From: Acidilutibacter cellobiosedens
Lineage (GTDB): Bacteria; Bacillota; Clostridia; Tissierellales; Acidilutibacteraceae
Length of the DNA: 64,000 nucleotides
Direction: 5' to 3'
NCBI RefSeq assembly: GCF_004103715.1
Contig: NZ_CP035282.1
Location: 3,310,501-3,374,500, forward strand
The notes under the pieces are model-generated. The model was not told where the DNA came from. It was given only the letters and a program-made list of their open reading frames with translations, and made no database searches. The translations under genes were made by a program, and so were the position numbers. Shown in pieces: positions 49,029 through 57,777 of this stretch. Within the stretch, counting starts at the first letter, position 1. The number at the start of each line of letters is the position of its first letter.

Positions 49029-49235
49029 ATGGATAAATTTTTTAGTCAGAAATATTGTGATAGGTGTGGAAAAGATTTAAAAGGCGGAAGAATAATGTCT
49101 ATGTTTAATGAGGATTGCATCTGTATGGAATGTAAAGAGAAAGAAACAAAGGATAAAAGTTATAAAAAAGCCAGAGATAAAGAAATTGAAGAAATTAGAA
49201 AAGGAAATTACAACTTTAAAGGAATAGGGAAATAA
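49029..49235 (+). CDS. Small zinc-ribbon phage protein
   Basis: This 68-aa protein has KYCDRCGKDLKGGRIMSMF then CICMECKEKE, two CxxC pairs that should bind zinc, and ends with KEIEEIRKGNYNFKGIG. It is a common companion just upstream of the large terminase in Clostridia phages. No function is known. ATG 49029 has GGAAGG upstream. Confidence 0.65.
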   Translation: MDKFFSQKYCDRCGKDLKGGRIMSMFNEDCICMECKEKETKDKSYKKARDKEIEEIRKGNYNFKGIGK

Positions 49236-49256
49236 AAAAGTTAAACAGAATTTTAT

Positions 49257-49280
49257 AAGAGGCCTTCGGGCTTCTTTTTA
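49257..49280 (+). terminator. UUCG-loop terminator before TerL
   Basis: AAGAGGCC-TTCG-GGCTTCTT is an 8-bp stem with the very stable UUCG tetraloop, followed by TTTTA. It ends the accessory block directly upstream of the large terminase. Confidence 0.8.
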
Positions 49281-49303
49281 CTTATAGAAAGGAGGCGGCA
49301 CTA

Positions 49304-50905
49304 ATTAGAAAACTGAAAGATTATAAACCTACTAAATTTATGGCCAAGGATTCAGTCTATGATGAAGATGCCGCTGATTATGCTGTTTCATTTATTCAAG
49401 CACTTACTCATACTAAAGGTAGATGGGCAGGAAAGCCCTTTGAATTAATAGACTGGCAAGAACAAATTATAAGGGATATTTTTGGAACTATAAAACCTAA
49501 TGGATATCGCCAATTTAATACAGCCTATGTTGAAATTCCAAAGAAAATGGGAAAATCTGAATTAGCTGCAGCTATTGCTCTCCTTCTTACCTGTGGAGAT
49601 GGCGAGCAACGGGCTGAGGTTTATGGCTGTGCTGCTGATAGAAATCAAGCTTCTATTGTTTTCAATGTTGCAGCTGATATGGTAAGAATGTGTCCTCCTC
49701 TAGCCAAAAGAGTCAAGATTTTAGATTCTATGAAAAGATTAATCTATCAGCCTACAGGAAGTGTATATCAAGTCCTCTCTGCTGATGTTAAAAATAAACA
49801 CGGATTTAATACACATGGTGTTGTATTTGATGAACTTCACACTCAACCAAATAGAAAACTTTACGATGTTATGACCAAAGGAAGTGGTGATGCTAGAACC
49901 CAACCTCTTTATTTTTTAATAACTACTGCTGGGGATAATCAAAATAGTATCTGCTGGGAAGTCCATCAAAAAGCTGTAGATTTACTTGAAGGTAGAAAAA
50001 CTGACCCGACCTTCTACCCTGTTATTTATGGTGCTAATATGGATGATGATTGGACAGACCCTAATGTTTGGAAAAAAGCTAATCCTTCCCTTGGAATAAC
50101 TGTTACTATGGATAAGGTTAAAGCTGCCTTCGAGTCTGCAAGGCAAAACCCTGCAGAAGAAAACAGCTTCAGACAGTTACGATTAAACCAATGGGTAAAA
50201 CAGGCAATTAGATGGATGCCTATGGATAAGTGGGATGCCTGTGCTTTTAAAGTAGACCCAGAAGATTTAAAAGGTAGGGTTTGCTATGGTGGACTTGACC
50301 TTTCTTCTTCTACTGATATTACAGCCTTTGTTTTGGTCTTTCCACCTATTGATGAAGATGATAAATATAGCATCCTCCCCTACTTTTGGATACCAGAAGA
50401 AAATATTGACCTTAGAGTAAGACGAGATCATGTAAATTATGATTTATGGGAAAGGCAAGGTTTTATAAAAACTACTGAGGGTAATGTTGTTCATTATGGA
50501 TTTATAGAGAATTTTATTGAAGAATTAGGTATGGAATATAATATAAGAGAAATCGCCTTTGACCGCTGGGGAGCTATTCAAATGACACAGAACCTTGAGG
50601 GTATGGGTTTTACAGTAGTACCATTCGGTCAAGGTTTTAAAGATATGAGCCCTCCTACTAAAGAATTAATGAAACTTACTTTAGAAGAAAAACTAGCTCA
50701 TAGTGGCCATCCTGTCCTTCGCTGGATGATGGATAATATCTTTGTTAGAACTGATCCTGCTGGAAATATAAAGCCTGATAAAGAAAAGTCTAGTGAGAAA
50801 ATTGATGGTGCTGTTGCTACTATAATGGCTCTTGATAGGGCTTTAAGAAATGATGGCAATACTGGCAGCAGTGTTTATGATGATAGAGGGATACTCATTC
50901 TATAA
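49304..50905 (+). CDS. Terminase large subunit, apparent ATT start
   Basis: This protein of about 533 aa has an ATPase with PKKMGKSELAAA (about 79) and VVFDELHTQ (about 173), and a C-terminal nuclease with GGLDLSSSTDITAF (about 327). The first ATG in frame (49341 region) would lose RKLKDYKPTKF, the normal N-terminus of this family. The frame leads instead to ATT at 49304, placed 8 nt after AAAGGAGG, with no ATG, GTG or TTG available in frame. It packages DNA into proheads. Confidence 0.9.
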   Translation: MRKLKDYKPTKFMAKDSVYDEDAADYAVSFIQALTHTKGRWAGKPFELIDWQEQIIRDIFGTIKPNGYRQFNTAYVEIPKKMGKSELAAAIALLLTCGDGEQRAEVYGCAADRNQASIVFNVAADMVRMCPPLAKRVKILDSMKRLIYQPTGSVYQVLSADVKNKHGFNTHGVVFDELHTQPNRKLYDVMTKGSGDARTQPLYFLITTAGDNQNSICWEVHQKAVDLLEGRKTDPTFYPVIYGANMDDDWTDPNVWKKANPSLGITVTMDKVKAAFESARQNPAEENSFRQLRLNQWVKQAIRWMPMDKWDACAFKVDPEDLKGRVCYGGLDLSSSTDITAFVLVFPPIDEDDKYSILPYFWIPEENIDLRVRRDHVNYDLWERQGFIKTTEGNVVHYGFIENFIEELGMEYNIREIAFDRWGAIQMTQNLEGMGFTVVPFGQGFKDMSPPTKELMKLTLEEKLAHSGHPVLRWMMDNIFVRTDPAGNIKPDKEKSSEKIDGAVATIMALDRALRNDGNTGSSVYDDRGILIL

Positions 50906-50974
50906 TAATATAATATAGTTATGATATACTTTAATTAAATAAATGTCGATATTTAATTAAAGGGGGAGAGAACA

Positions 50975-52924
50975 ATTGACTGGGAAAAAATATATGATTA
51001 TTTGAAAAATGAAAAATACTACGGTACTGGTATTACAGGCCCTAAATACTTAAAACTATTGAAAGAGGTTAATGAGGATAACAGGATTTTATTTATTGAT
51101 TTTCACAAATATAATGTTTCTAACCTTCCTAAATACGATGATATATATAGTTTATATTATATTAATGCAAAAAATGATATAAAGGATGCAGAAACCAGTT
51201 TAACACCACTTAAAAGACATAATTTTAGCACCGATGAAGATTTTGAAAAATATATTGATAAATGTGTGCAAGGTAATTTAAAGTCTACTTTACAACAATA
51301 TAAAATAAGCCGAAATTATCTATTTCAATTTTTATTAGATAACGAAATTAATAGTACTAAATTAACTGAATTGAATCAGAAACAGATTGATAATTATATA
51401 TGTAGATTAGTTAATACTACAAGTGATAGAGTAATAGAAAGATATTTAAATAGTATAAATAACTTATTAGTATTTCATCAAGATAGCATGATGAATGAAA
51501 TTTCTTTAGACATAAATAAAATAATGAAAGATGTACCTATGTGGGAAGGTTTCCCCTGGACTATCGATGAAGCCACAAAAGAACATATTCAGTTTTATAA
51601 TTATTGGCTTAGTAATTATGGAAAAAATGTTTTTATTGAAGTAAACGGAGTTTTGAGTTATTTATTTTTTTATATATATACTATTATTGCCGATTTCATT
51701 AAAACCAAGGACATAACTAAATTAAATAATGAATTTGAAAAAATGTATAAAAATTACGGCCATTATGAATCTATAAGAGCATACTTATCTTCCTGGTGGA
51801 TGGATGCCTACTTGTGGGTAGGAGATGATAGAAAGTACTTAGAATACAAGATCAAAAACTTTTTAAGAACAGATAATACTCTAAATAGTTCGATTAGTCT
51901 TGATAAAATTATCGATGAAGTAAATACATCAAATGATATAGACTTAATAAATGAGTCATTCTTTCTAGTTATGAAAAATACAAAATCTCTCACAAATTAT
52001 GGATTAAATAATTTAGAGGGGATGATAGAATCTGCTAAAATGTATCTAACGGACTTTAAGGTAGAAAAAGGAATGTATATACGAGATTATTTTTATAATA
52101 AATTTGATATTTGGAACCTATCTGAAAAAGATTATAAGGAGTTAGAAGAATATATAGCCGGTGATAACTTTAAAGTATATCAAGATAAAAATTATAAAAC
52201 AAAATCAGAATGGTTCCATATACTAAAAGCGAACCATGAAAAAATTTCAAAATATAAAAGATCAGAGATTAAAGATTTAAATAAAATAATAAAGAATCCA
52301 GAGAAATACTCATATGAAAAAAGAAATTATTTTGATGATGATAAGAGTTATCGTGATTATCTTGAAGAACAAGTAGAATATGCAAAAGAAAAATTATTTT
52401 ATATGAAATACAGGAAGTCATATTTATTTGGTGGAGTACCAAAGGATTTTTTAAGTGATGATTGTTACATTATCAAAAAAGAAATTCCTCAAATTTTAGA
52501 AGAAGCTTTTATTGAAAAAGAGAGTAGAATTGCAAAAGAATGTGAAAACTTGTTAAGAGAAGAAAGAGGTATCCCAAAAATTGGGGAAGGTTGGATAAGT
52601 GAAACTATTTTATATAAACAAGTTATAGAAGCCTTCCCTGATGAAAAGGTAATCCATCATGGAAGACCACCTTGGTTAGGTAAACAGCATTTGGATATAT
52701 ATTTTCCAGAGAAAAATATTGGTATCGAATATCAAGGACAACAACATAACGAACCTATTGAATATTTTGGTGGAATAGAAGCTTTTAAGAAACAACAAAA
52801 AAGAGATAACAAGAAAAAAATGTTATGTGATAAGAATAATTGTAGCTTAATATACGTTTATCCTGATTATAATTTTGAAGATATCAAAAATGAGATTGAA
52901 ACTCTTCTATTATCTAATAATTAA
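50975..52924 (+). CDS. Accessory protein with C-terminal PD-(D/E)xK-like nuclease
   Basis: About 649 aa, placed between TerL and portal where phages normally have nothing. The N-terminal ~500 residues are helical and unrecognised. The C-terminal ~110 residues read GEGWISETILYKQVIEAFPD, LDIYFPEKNIGIEYQGQQHN, then a YFGG motif and RDNKKKMLCDKNNCSLIYVY, a PD-(D/E)xK-type nuclease core (D...E-x-Q/K). The coding frame begins at ATT 50975 (MDWEKIYDYL), 6 nt after GGGGGAG; TTG 51002 is a poorer start. It has its own terminator. Probably a moron, possibly a defence gene. Confidence 0.6.
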   Translation: MDWEKIYDYLKNEKYYGTGITGPKYLKLLKEVNEDNRILFIDFHKYNVSNLPKYDDIYSLYYINAKNDIKDAETSLTPLKRHNFSTDEDFEKYIDKCVQGNLKSTLQQYKISRNYLFQFLLDNEINSTKLTELNQKQIDNYICRLVNTTSDRVIERYLNSINNLLVFHQDSMMNEISLDINKIMKDVPMWEGFPWTIDEATKEHIQFYNYWLSNYGKNVFIEVNGVLSYLFFYIYTIIADFIKTKDITKLNNEFEKMYKNYGHYESIRAYLSSWWMDAYLWVGDDRKYLEYKIKNFLRTDNTLNSSISLDKIIDEVNTSNDIDLINESFFLVMKNTKSLTNYGLNNLEGMIESAKMYLTDFKVEKGMYIRDYFYNKFDIWNLSEKDYKELEEYIAGDNFKVYQDKNYKTKSEWFHILKANHEKISKYKRSEIKDLNKIIKNPEKYSYEKRNYFDDDKSYRDYLEEQVEYAKEKLFYMKYRKSYLFGGVPKDFLSDDCYIIKKEIPQILEEAFIEKESRIAKECENLLREERGIPKIGEGWISETILYKQVIEAFPDEKVIHHGRPPWLGKQHLDIYFPEKNIGIEYQGQQHNEPIEYFGGIEAFKKQQKRDNKKKMLCDKNNCSLIYVYPDYNFEDIKNEIETLLLSNN

Positions 52925-53021
52925 AGTTGACATAACCCTCGTGCAATGTGAACTGAAGGAACACTGGAAATTATAAAACGTTAAATGTTAATGCTTTTAT
53001 ATACACAAAATAGATATTTTT

Positions 53022-53050
53022 AAGCACCCTCACCTTGAAGGTGCTTTTTC
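53022..53050 (+). terminator. Terminator after accessory nuclease gene
   Basis: AAGCACC (53022-53028) and GGTGCTT (53040-53046), followed by TTTC, form a terminator that insulates the accessory gene from the portal gene. The rest of 52925-53075 shows nothing else. Confidence 0.75.
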
Positions 53051-53075
53051 ATGCTCATTTTAAGGAGGTGATTGT

Positions 53076-54323
53076 ATTAGCATTTTTTCAAGAGTATTTA
53101 AAAGGGAAGCTAGGCCAAAAAACTCCTTCTTTGGTTCTACCTATAGCTTCTTCTTTGGTTCAACTCCCAGTGGAAAAACAGTAAACGAAAGAACAGCTAT
53201 GCAAACAACAGCAGTTTATGCCTGTGTTAGGATACTGGCTGAAACCATAGCCTCCCTCCCACTACACACCTATATTAATACTGAAAATGGAAAGGAAAAA
53301 GCAATGGATCATCCACTCTATCCCCTGCTATCTTCTTCTCCTAATCCTGAGATGACTTCATTTGTGTTTAGAGAAACACTCATGGGTCATCTTTTATTAT
53401 GGGGAAATTCCTATTCACAAATAATTAGAGATGGTAGAGGAAAAATCATAGCTATCTATCCCCTGCTTCCAGATAAAATGACTGTAAGTAGAAGTGAAAA
53501 AGGGGAAATCTACTATGTATATAACAAAGAAGGCCATGACTATATTTTGAGAAAAGAAGAAGTCCTTCACATTCCAGGACTAGGCTTTGATGGCCTTATT
53601 GGCTACTCACCAATTGCTATGGCTAAGAATGCAATAGGAATGGCAATAGCTACTGAAGAATATGGTGCTAAGTTCTTTGCTAACGGAGCAAATCCAGGTG
53701 GAGTGCTAGAGCATCCTGGAATTGTAAAAGACCCACAGAGGATTAGGGATAGTTGGAACTCTGTATATCAAGGAACATCCAATGCCCATAGAGTCGCAGT
53801 TTTAGAAGAAGGTATGAAGTTCTCCCCTATTGGTATTCCACCAGAGCAAGCACAGTTTTTAGAAACAAGAAAATACCAAACAGAAGAAATATGTAGGATA
53901 TTTAGAGTCCCCCCTCACTTGGTTGGTGATTTAGAAAGGGCTACATTTTCAAATATTGAACATCAATCTATAAGCTTTGTAGTTCATACAATTAGACCTT
54001 GGCTGGTTAGAATTGAGCAATCTATTAATAAGTCTTTATTTACAGATAAAGAAAAACAGAAATACTTTGTAAGCTTTGTAGTTGAGGGTCTTCTACGTGG
54101 AGATTATGAATCAAGAATGAGGGGTTATTCTATAGGAATACAGAATGGTTTCATGTCTCCAAATGATATTAGAAGATTAGAAAACTTGAATCCTATCCCT
54201 TCTGAAGAAGGCGGAAACACATATATGGTTAATGGTAATATGCTTAAACTTAAAGATGTCGGTGCATTTGTAAAAGAAAATACTGGAGGTGATGAAAATA
54301 AAGAAGTTTTGGAACTGGATTAA
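53076..54323 (+). CDS. HK97-family portal protein, apparent ATT start
   Basis: This protein of about 415 aa has portal hallmarks: TAVYACVRILAETIASLPLH, LLLWGNSYSQIIRDG, and YQTEEICRIFRVPPHLVGDL. The N-terminus SIFSRVFKREARP is typical but the frame has no ATG, GTG or TTG there; it opens at ATT 53076, 7 nt after AAGGAGG. Portals form the dodecameric DNA gate of the head. A later ATG (53199) would remove a conserved 41-residue section. Confidence 0.9.
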   Translation: MSIFSRVFKREARPKNSFFGSTYSFFFGSTPSGKTVNERTAMQTTAVYACVRILAETIASLPLHTYINTENGKEKAMDHPLYPLLSSSPNPEMTSFVFRETLMGHLLLWGNSYSQIIRDGRGKIIAIYPLLPDKMTVSRSEKGEIYYVYNKEGHDYILRKEEVLHIPGLGFDGLIGYSPIAMAKNAIGMAIATEEYGAKFFANGANPGGVLEHPGIVKDPQRIRDSWNSVYQGTSNAHRVAVLEEGMKFSPIGIPPEQAQFLETRKYQTEEICRIFRVPPHLVGDLERATFSNIEHQSISFVVHTIRPWLVRIEQSINKSLFTDKEKQKYFVSFVVEGLLRGDYESRMRGYSIGIQNGFMSPNDIRRLENLNPIPSEEGGNTYMVNGNMLKLKDVGAFVKENTGGDENKEVLELD

Positions 54324-54993
54324 AAATGAAGAAGGAGAAAGAACCCTATATTTCGATGGATATATTGCACAAGATAGTTGGTTTGATGATGATATAACTC
54401 CTAAAAAATTTAAAGCTGAATTAATGGAATCAGATGGAGACATTTCAGTATGGATTAACTCCCCAGGTGGCGATGTGTTTGCTGCCAGCCAAATCTACAA
54501 TATGCTAAAAGAATACAAGGGAAAAGTTACTGTAAAGATTGATGGTTTAGCTGCCTCTGCTGCTTCAGTTATTGCCATGGCAGGAGATGAAATTTTAATG
54601 TCCCCTGTCGCCATGCTTATGATTCATAACCCCTCTACCCTTATTTGGGGCGAAGAAACAGATATGGTAAAGGCTAAAGAAATGCTATCTGAGGTTAAGG
54701 AAAGTATTATAAATGCCTATGAAGTAAAAACAAATCTACCAAGAAATAAGATCTCTAAAATGATGGATAATGAAACCTGGATGAGTTCAAATAAAGCTGT
54801 TGAACTTGGCTTTGCAGATAAGGTTTTATATGAAGAATACCCTTCTAATAATCTAATAGAAGATGGTTTTATCTTCGATAAAGTAACGGTAATAAACACA
54901 CTAATTAATAAGTTTCCTAAAAAGGAAGATCCACCAATTAGTAATGGTACTTCTTATGAAGAATTAAGTAAAAGATTAAATCTAATAAAATAA
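54292..54993 (+). CDS. ClpP-like prohead protease
   Basis: This 233-aa protein is a phage ClpP-type maturation protease: INSPGGDVFAASQIYNML, then GLAASAASVIAMAGDEILMS with the nucleophilic serine, and MLMIHNPST with the histidine. It trims the capsid protein during head maturation. ATG 54292 is only 2 nt from GGAGG; an ATA two codons on (54298) has ideal spacing and matches the usual KKFWNW start, so the true start is uncertain. It overlaps the portal end by 32 bp. Confidence 0.9.
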   Translation: MKIKKFWNWIKNEEGERTLYFDGYIAQDSWFDDDITPKKFKAELMESDGDISVWINSPGGDVFAASQIYNMLKEYKGKVTVKIDGLAASAASVIAMAGDEILMSPVAMLMIHNPSTLIWGEETDMVKAKEMLSEVKESIINAYEVKTNLPRNKISKMMDNETWMSSNKAVELGFADKVLYEEYPSNNLIEDGFIFDKVTVINTLINKFPKKEDPPISNGTSYEELSKRLNLIK

Positions 54994-55007
54994 ATGGAGG
55001 GATTAAT

Positions 55008-56204
55008 TTGAATAAAATAATAGAACTAAGAGAAAAAAGAGCGAAGCTTTGGGAATCTACCAAGGCTTTTTTAGATTCAAGAAGAAATGAAAATGGCCTT
55101 CTTTCAGCTGAAGATACAGCTACCTATGAAAGAATGGAACAAGATGTGGTAGATTTAGGTAAGGAAATAGAAAGACTTGAAAGACAAGCGGTACTTGATT
55201 TAGAACTTTCAAAGCCTACCTCTTCCCCACTCTTCAACACCCCTAATAACAATATTGGAGAAGAAAAGAAAGGCCGAGCTTCTGATGAGTATAAAAAAGC
55301 TTTCTGGAACACCATGAGAAATAACCCTACACCTGAGATAAGAAATTCTCTTAAAATTGGAACAGATAGCGAAGGTGGATATTTAGTACCAGATGAATTT
55401 GAAAAAACTTTAGTTGAAGGCTTATTAGAAGAAAATATATTTAGGACACTAGCTACAATAATTAACACATCCTCAGGAGATAGGAAAATTCCAGTAGTAG
55501 CTTCAAAAGGTAATGCATCGTGGGTAGATGAAGAAGCACCAATTCCAGAGTCTGACGATAGTTTTGGACAAATTTCAATAGGTGCTTTTAAATTAGCAAC
55601 AATAATTAAAATATCAGAAGAACTTCTAAATGACAGTGTATTTAATTTAGAATCATACATTGCTAAAGAGTTCGCTAGAAGGATTGGTTCAGCTGAAGAA
55701 GAAGCATTTTTAATTGGAAATGGAACAGGTAGACCTACTGGAATATTCAATAATACAGGTGGTGCAGGTGTAGGAACAACAGCATCCACTCAATCAACCA
55801 TTAAAATTGATGAGATAATAGATTTATTCTATTCCTTAAAATCTCCATATAGGAAAAAAGCTACTTTTATAATGAATGATTCTACTGTGAAGGAAATTAG
55901 AAAGCTTAAAGATGGAAATGGTCAATATATCTGGCAACCTTCTATCACTGCAGGCGAACCAGATACAATTCTTAATAGACCAGTTAAAACTTCCTCTTAT
56001 GTTCCTGGTTTAGCAGCAGGTGCAAAGCCTATAGCTTTTGGAGACTTTTCATATTACTGGATAGCTGATAGACAAGGCAGATCTTTCCAAAGACTTAATG
56101 AGCTTTATGCTGTAACAGGACAAATTGGATTTAAAGCAAGCCAGAGAGTTGATGGAAAGTTAATCCTTCCTGAAGCTATAAAAGTATTACAAATGAAAGC
56201 CTAG
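55008..56204 (+). CDS. HK97-type major capsid protein
   Basis: This 398-aa protein starts at TTG 55008, 8 nt after GGAGG. An N-terminal coiled coil (about 1-65, delta/scaffold domain, removed by the protease) precedes the HK97 fold, with GGYLVPDEFEKTLVEGLLEE, SSGDRKIPVVASKG, ISEELLNDSVFNLESYIAKE and a C-terminal FSYYWIADRQG. It forms the capsid shell. Confidence 0.93.
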   Translation: MNKIIELREKRAKLWESTKAFLDSRRNENGLLSAEDTATYERMEQDVVDLGKEIERLERQAVLDLELSKPTSSPLFNTPNNNIGEEKKGRASDEYKKAFWNTMRNNPTPEIRNSLKIGTDSEGGYLVPDEFEKTLVEGLLEENIFRTLATIINTSSGDRKIPVVASKGNASWVDEEAPIPESDDSFGQISIGAFKLATIIKISEELLNDSVFNLESYIAKEFARRIGSAEEEAFLIGNGTGRPTGIFNNTGGAGVGTTASTQSTIKIDEIIDLFYSLKSPYRKKATFIMNDSTVKEIRKLKDGNGQYIWQPSITAGEPDTILNRPVKTSSYVPGLAAGAKPIAFGDFSYYWIADRQGRSFQRLNELYAVTGQIGFKASQRVDGKLILPEAIKVLQMKA

Positions 56205-56213
56205 GTGATGAAT

Positions 56214-56435
56214 ATGAGTAATGTAAAAAACTACAAAGAACAAGGCAGTGAAAAATGGGTTGTTAATGGAATACTTGAAATAACTGAAGAAGGAGTACTT
56301 CTTTTAAATGGCAAACCCTTAATTAGGGCAGAATTTCAAGAGGAAAGTACAGCTACTACCATTGCCGATTTAAAGGCTGACTTTAATTCTTTACTAGAAA
56401 AGCTTAAGTACGCAGGATTAATGGAAATAAAATAA
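56214..56435 (+). CDS. Head-fibre-like small protein
   Basis: This 73-aa protein (KNYKEQGSEKWVVNGILEIT, then a TATTIADLKADFNSLLEKLK helix) matches short proteins after the capsid gene that are often named head fibre protein. It probably decorates the capsid. ATG 56214 sits about 8 nt after AGG; ATG 56208 is an alternative. Confidence 0.6.
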   Translation: MSNVKNYKEQGSEKWVVNGILEITEEGVLLLNGKPLIRAEFQEESTATTIADLKADFNSLLEKLKYAGLMEIK

Positions 56436-56453
56436 TGGCAAGGTGATGGGTGT

Positions 56454-56756
56454 ATGGTAATAACTTTAGATGAAGCAAAACTATATTTAAAAATAGATAG
56501 TGATGAGGAAGATACACTCATCACTTCTTTTATTCTTACAGCAGAGGAAATCTGTGAGGAAATACTAAGGTTTCCCCTATCTGAATTTGAAGAAACACCA
56601 AAATTGGTAAAACAAGCTATCCTCTACTGCGTTGCTAATATGTATGAGAAAAGAGAAGGCTCCTACTACTATATGAAAAATGAAAGTGGTAATATTTCTG
56701 AAACCATTGAGATTATGAAACTAATTCTTGGTAATCTTCGTAAGGAAAGCTGGTGA
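56454..56756 (+). CDS. Head-tail connector (gp6-like)
   Basis: This 100-aa helical protein reads ITLDEAKLYLKIDSDEEDTL, then SFILTAEEICEEIL and VKQAILYCVANMYEKREG, the pattern of phage gp6-like connectors that form the ring below the portal. It lies directly before the head-closure gene in standard late-gene order. Confidence 0.85.
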   Translation: MVITLDEAKLYLKIDSDEEDTLITSFILTAEEICEEILRFPLSEFEETPKLVKQAILYCVANMYEKREGSYYYMKNESGNISETIEIMKLILGNLRKESW

Positions 56757-56760
56757 TTCT

Positions 56761-57087
56761 ATGGAAATAGGTTCTTTAAACAAGAGAATAACCCTTCAAG
56801 AATTAAAGTTAACTGTTAATGAAAATGGCTTTGAAGTTGAAGAATGGATCCCTTTTAAAACAGTATGGGCAGGGGTTTCTAATCTTCATGGAAGAGAATA
56901 TTTTGATGCTGCAGCTATCCAAATGGAAAATACAGTTAAGTTCACTATTAGGTATCTTCCTGGAATTGACACAGCTATGAGAATATCATTTAAAGATAAA
57001 TATTACAATATTACATCCATAGACAATATTAAATACAGAAATAAATTTATTGAAATAAAAGCTATGGAGGTTGATTTAAGTGGCTAA
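56761..57087 (+). CDS. Head closure (stopper) protein
   Basis: The 108-aa protein starts at ATG 56761. It matches phage head-tail adaptors of the SPP1 gp16 type: MEIGSLNKRITLQE, VWAGVSNLHGREYFDAA and FTIRYLPGIDTAMRISFKDK. It seals the filled head. It overlaps the next gene by 8 bp. Confidence 0.85.
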   Translation: MEIGSLNKRITLQELKLTVNENGFEVEEWIPFKTVWAGVSNLHGREYFDAAAIQMENTVKFTIRYLPGIDTAMRISFKDKYYNITSIDNIKYRNKFIEIKAMEVDLSG

Positions 57088-57451
57088 GCTTGAAGTAGAT
57101 GGAATGGAAAATTTACTAAATGAGTTAGATAAATTAGGACAAAAAGGATCTAGGATTGAAAACACAGCCTTAAAGGAAGCTGGAAATATAGTTAAAGAAT
57201 CCATAGTAAACGAAGTACCCGTAAGAACAGGAAAGTTAAAGGAAAATATTACTGTATCTAGGGTGAAAACTAAAGATGGTGTAAAAAAAGTAGAAGTTGG
57301 ACCAGGTAAAGATGAGTATTATGCTGCTTTCTTAGAATTTGGAACTACTAATATGGATGCAAATCCATTTATAAGTAGAGGTTATGAAAATTCAAGAGAA
57401 GAAGCTGAAAAAGTAATTGTAGAAGAAATCAAGAAAGGATTAGGACTATGA
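57080..57451 (+). CDS. HK97 gp10-family tail-component protein
   Basis: This 123-aa protein starts at GTG and has GMENLLNELDKLGQKGSRIE, EVPVRTGKLKENITVSR and YYAAFLEFGTTNMDANPFIS, the gp10-family signature. It belongs to the neck between head closure and tail terminator genes and is coupled to both by 4-8 bp overlaps. Confidence 0.88.
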   Translation: MAKLEVDGMENLLNELDKLGQKGSRIENTALKEAGNIVKESIVNEVPVRTGKLKENITVSRVKTKDGVKKVEVGPGKDEYYAAFLEFGTTNMDANPFISRGYENSREEAEKVIVEEIKKGLGL

Positions 57452-57777
57452 ACATAAATAATGAAATAATAACTGCACTTAATGGAATTAAAGTACCAGT
57501 ATCCTTTCAAACATCAAAGTCTGAAAAATACCCTTATATCACCTTTTTCACATATTTAGATAGGCCTACTCTCCACTCTGATGATAAGGAGATTATCACA
57601 GGATATTTTATTCAAATAGATATATGGTCTAAAACAGACTATACTAATTTAGCAAAAGAAGTACACCAAAGTATGCTAGCAGCCAATTTTATAAAACAAA
57701 GATACTTTGATTTATATGAAAAAGATACTAAGGTTTACCATAAAGTAATGAGATTTTTAAAGGAGGTCGAAAAATGA
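57448..57777 (+). CDS. Tail completion protein (DUF3168/gp17-like)
   Basis: This 109-aa protein contains VPVSFQTSKSEKYPYITFFT and TGYFIQIDIWSKTDYTNLAK, the usual pattern of tail-terminator or completion proteins. It is placed immediately before the major tail protein and overlaps it by 4 bp. Confidence 0.8.
   Translation: MNINNEIITALNGIKVPVSFQTSKSEKYPYITFFTYLDRPTLHSDDKEIITGYFIQIDIWSKTDYTNLAKEVHQSMLAANFIKQRYFDLYEKDTKVYHKVMRFLKEVEK

Noticed and set aside
55124-55789. 221-aa antisense frame in the capsid gene
   Set aside because: Low-complexity Ser/Leu-rich composition typical of antisense reading of an AT-rich gene; no ribosome site.
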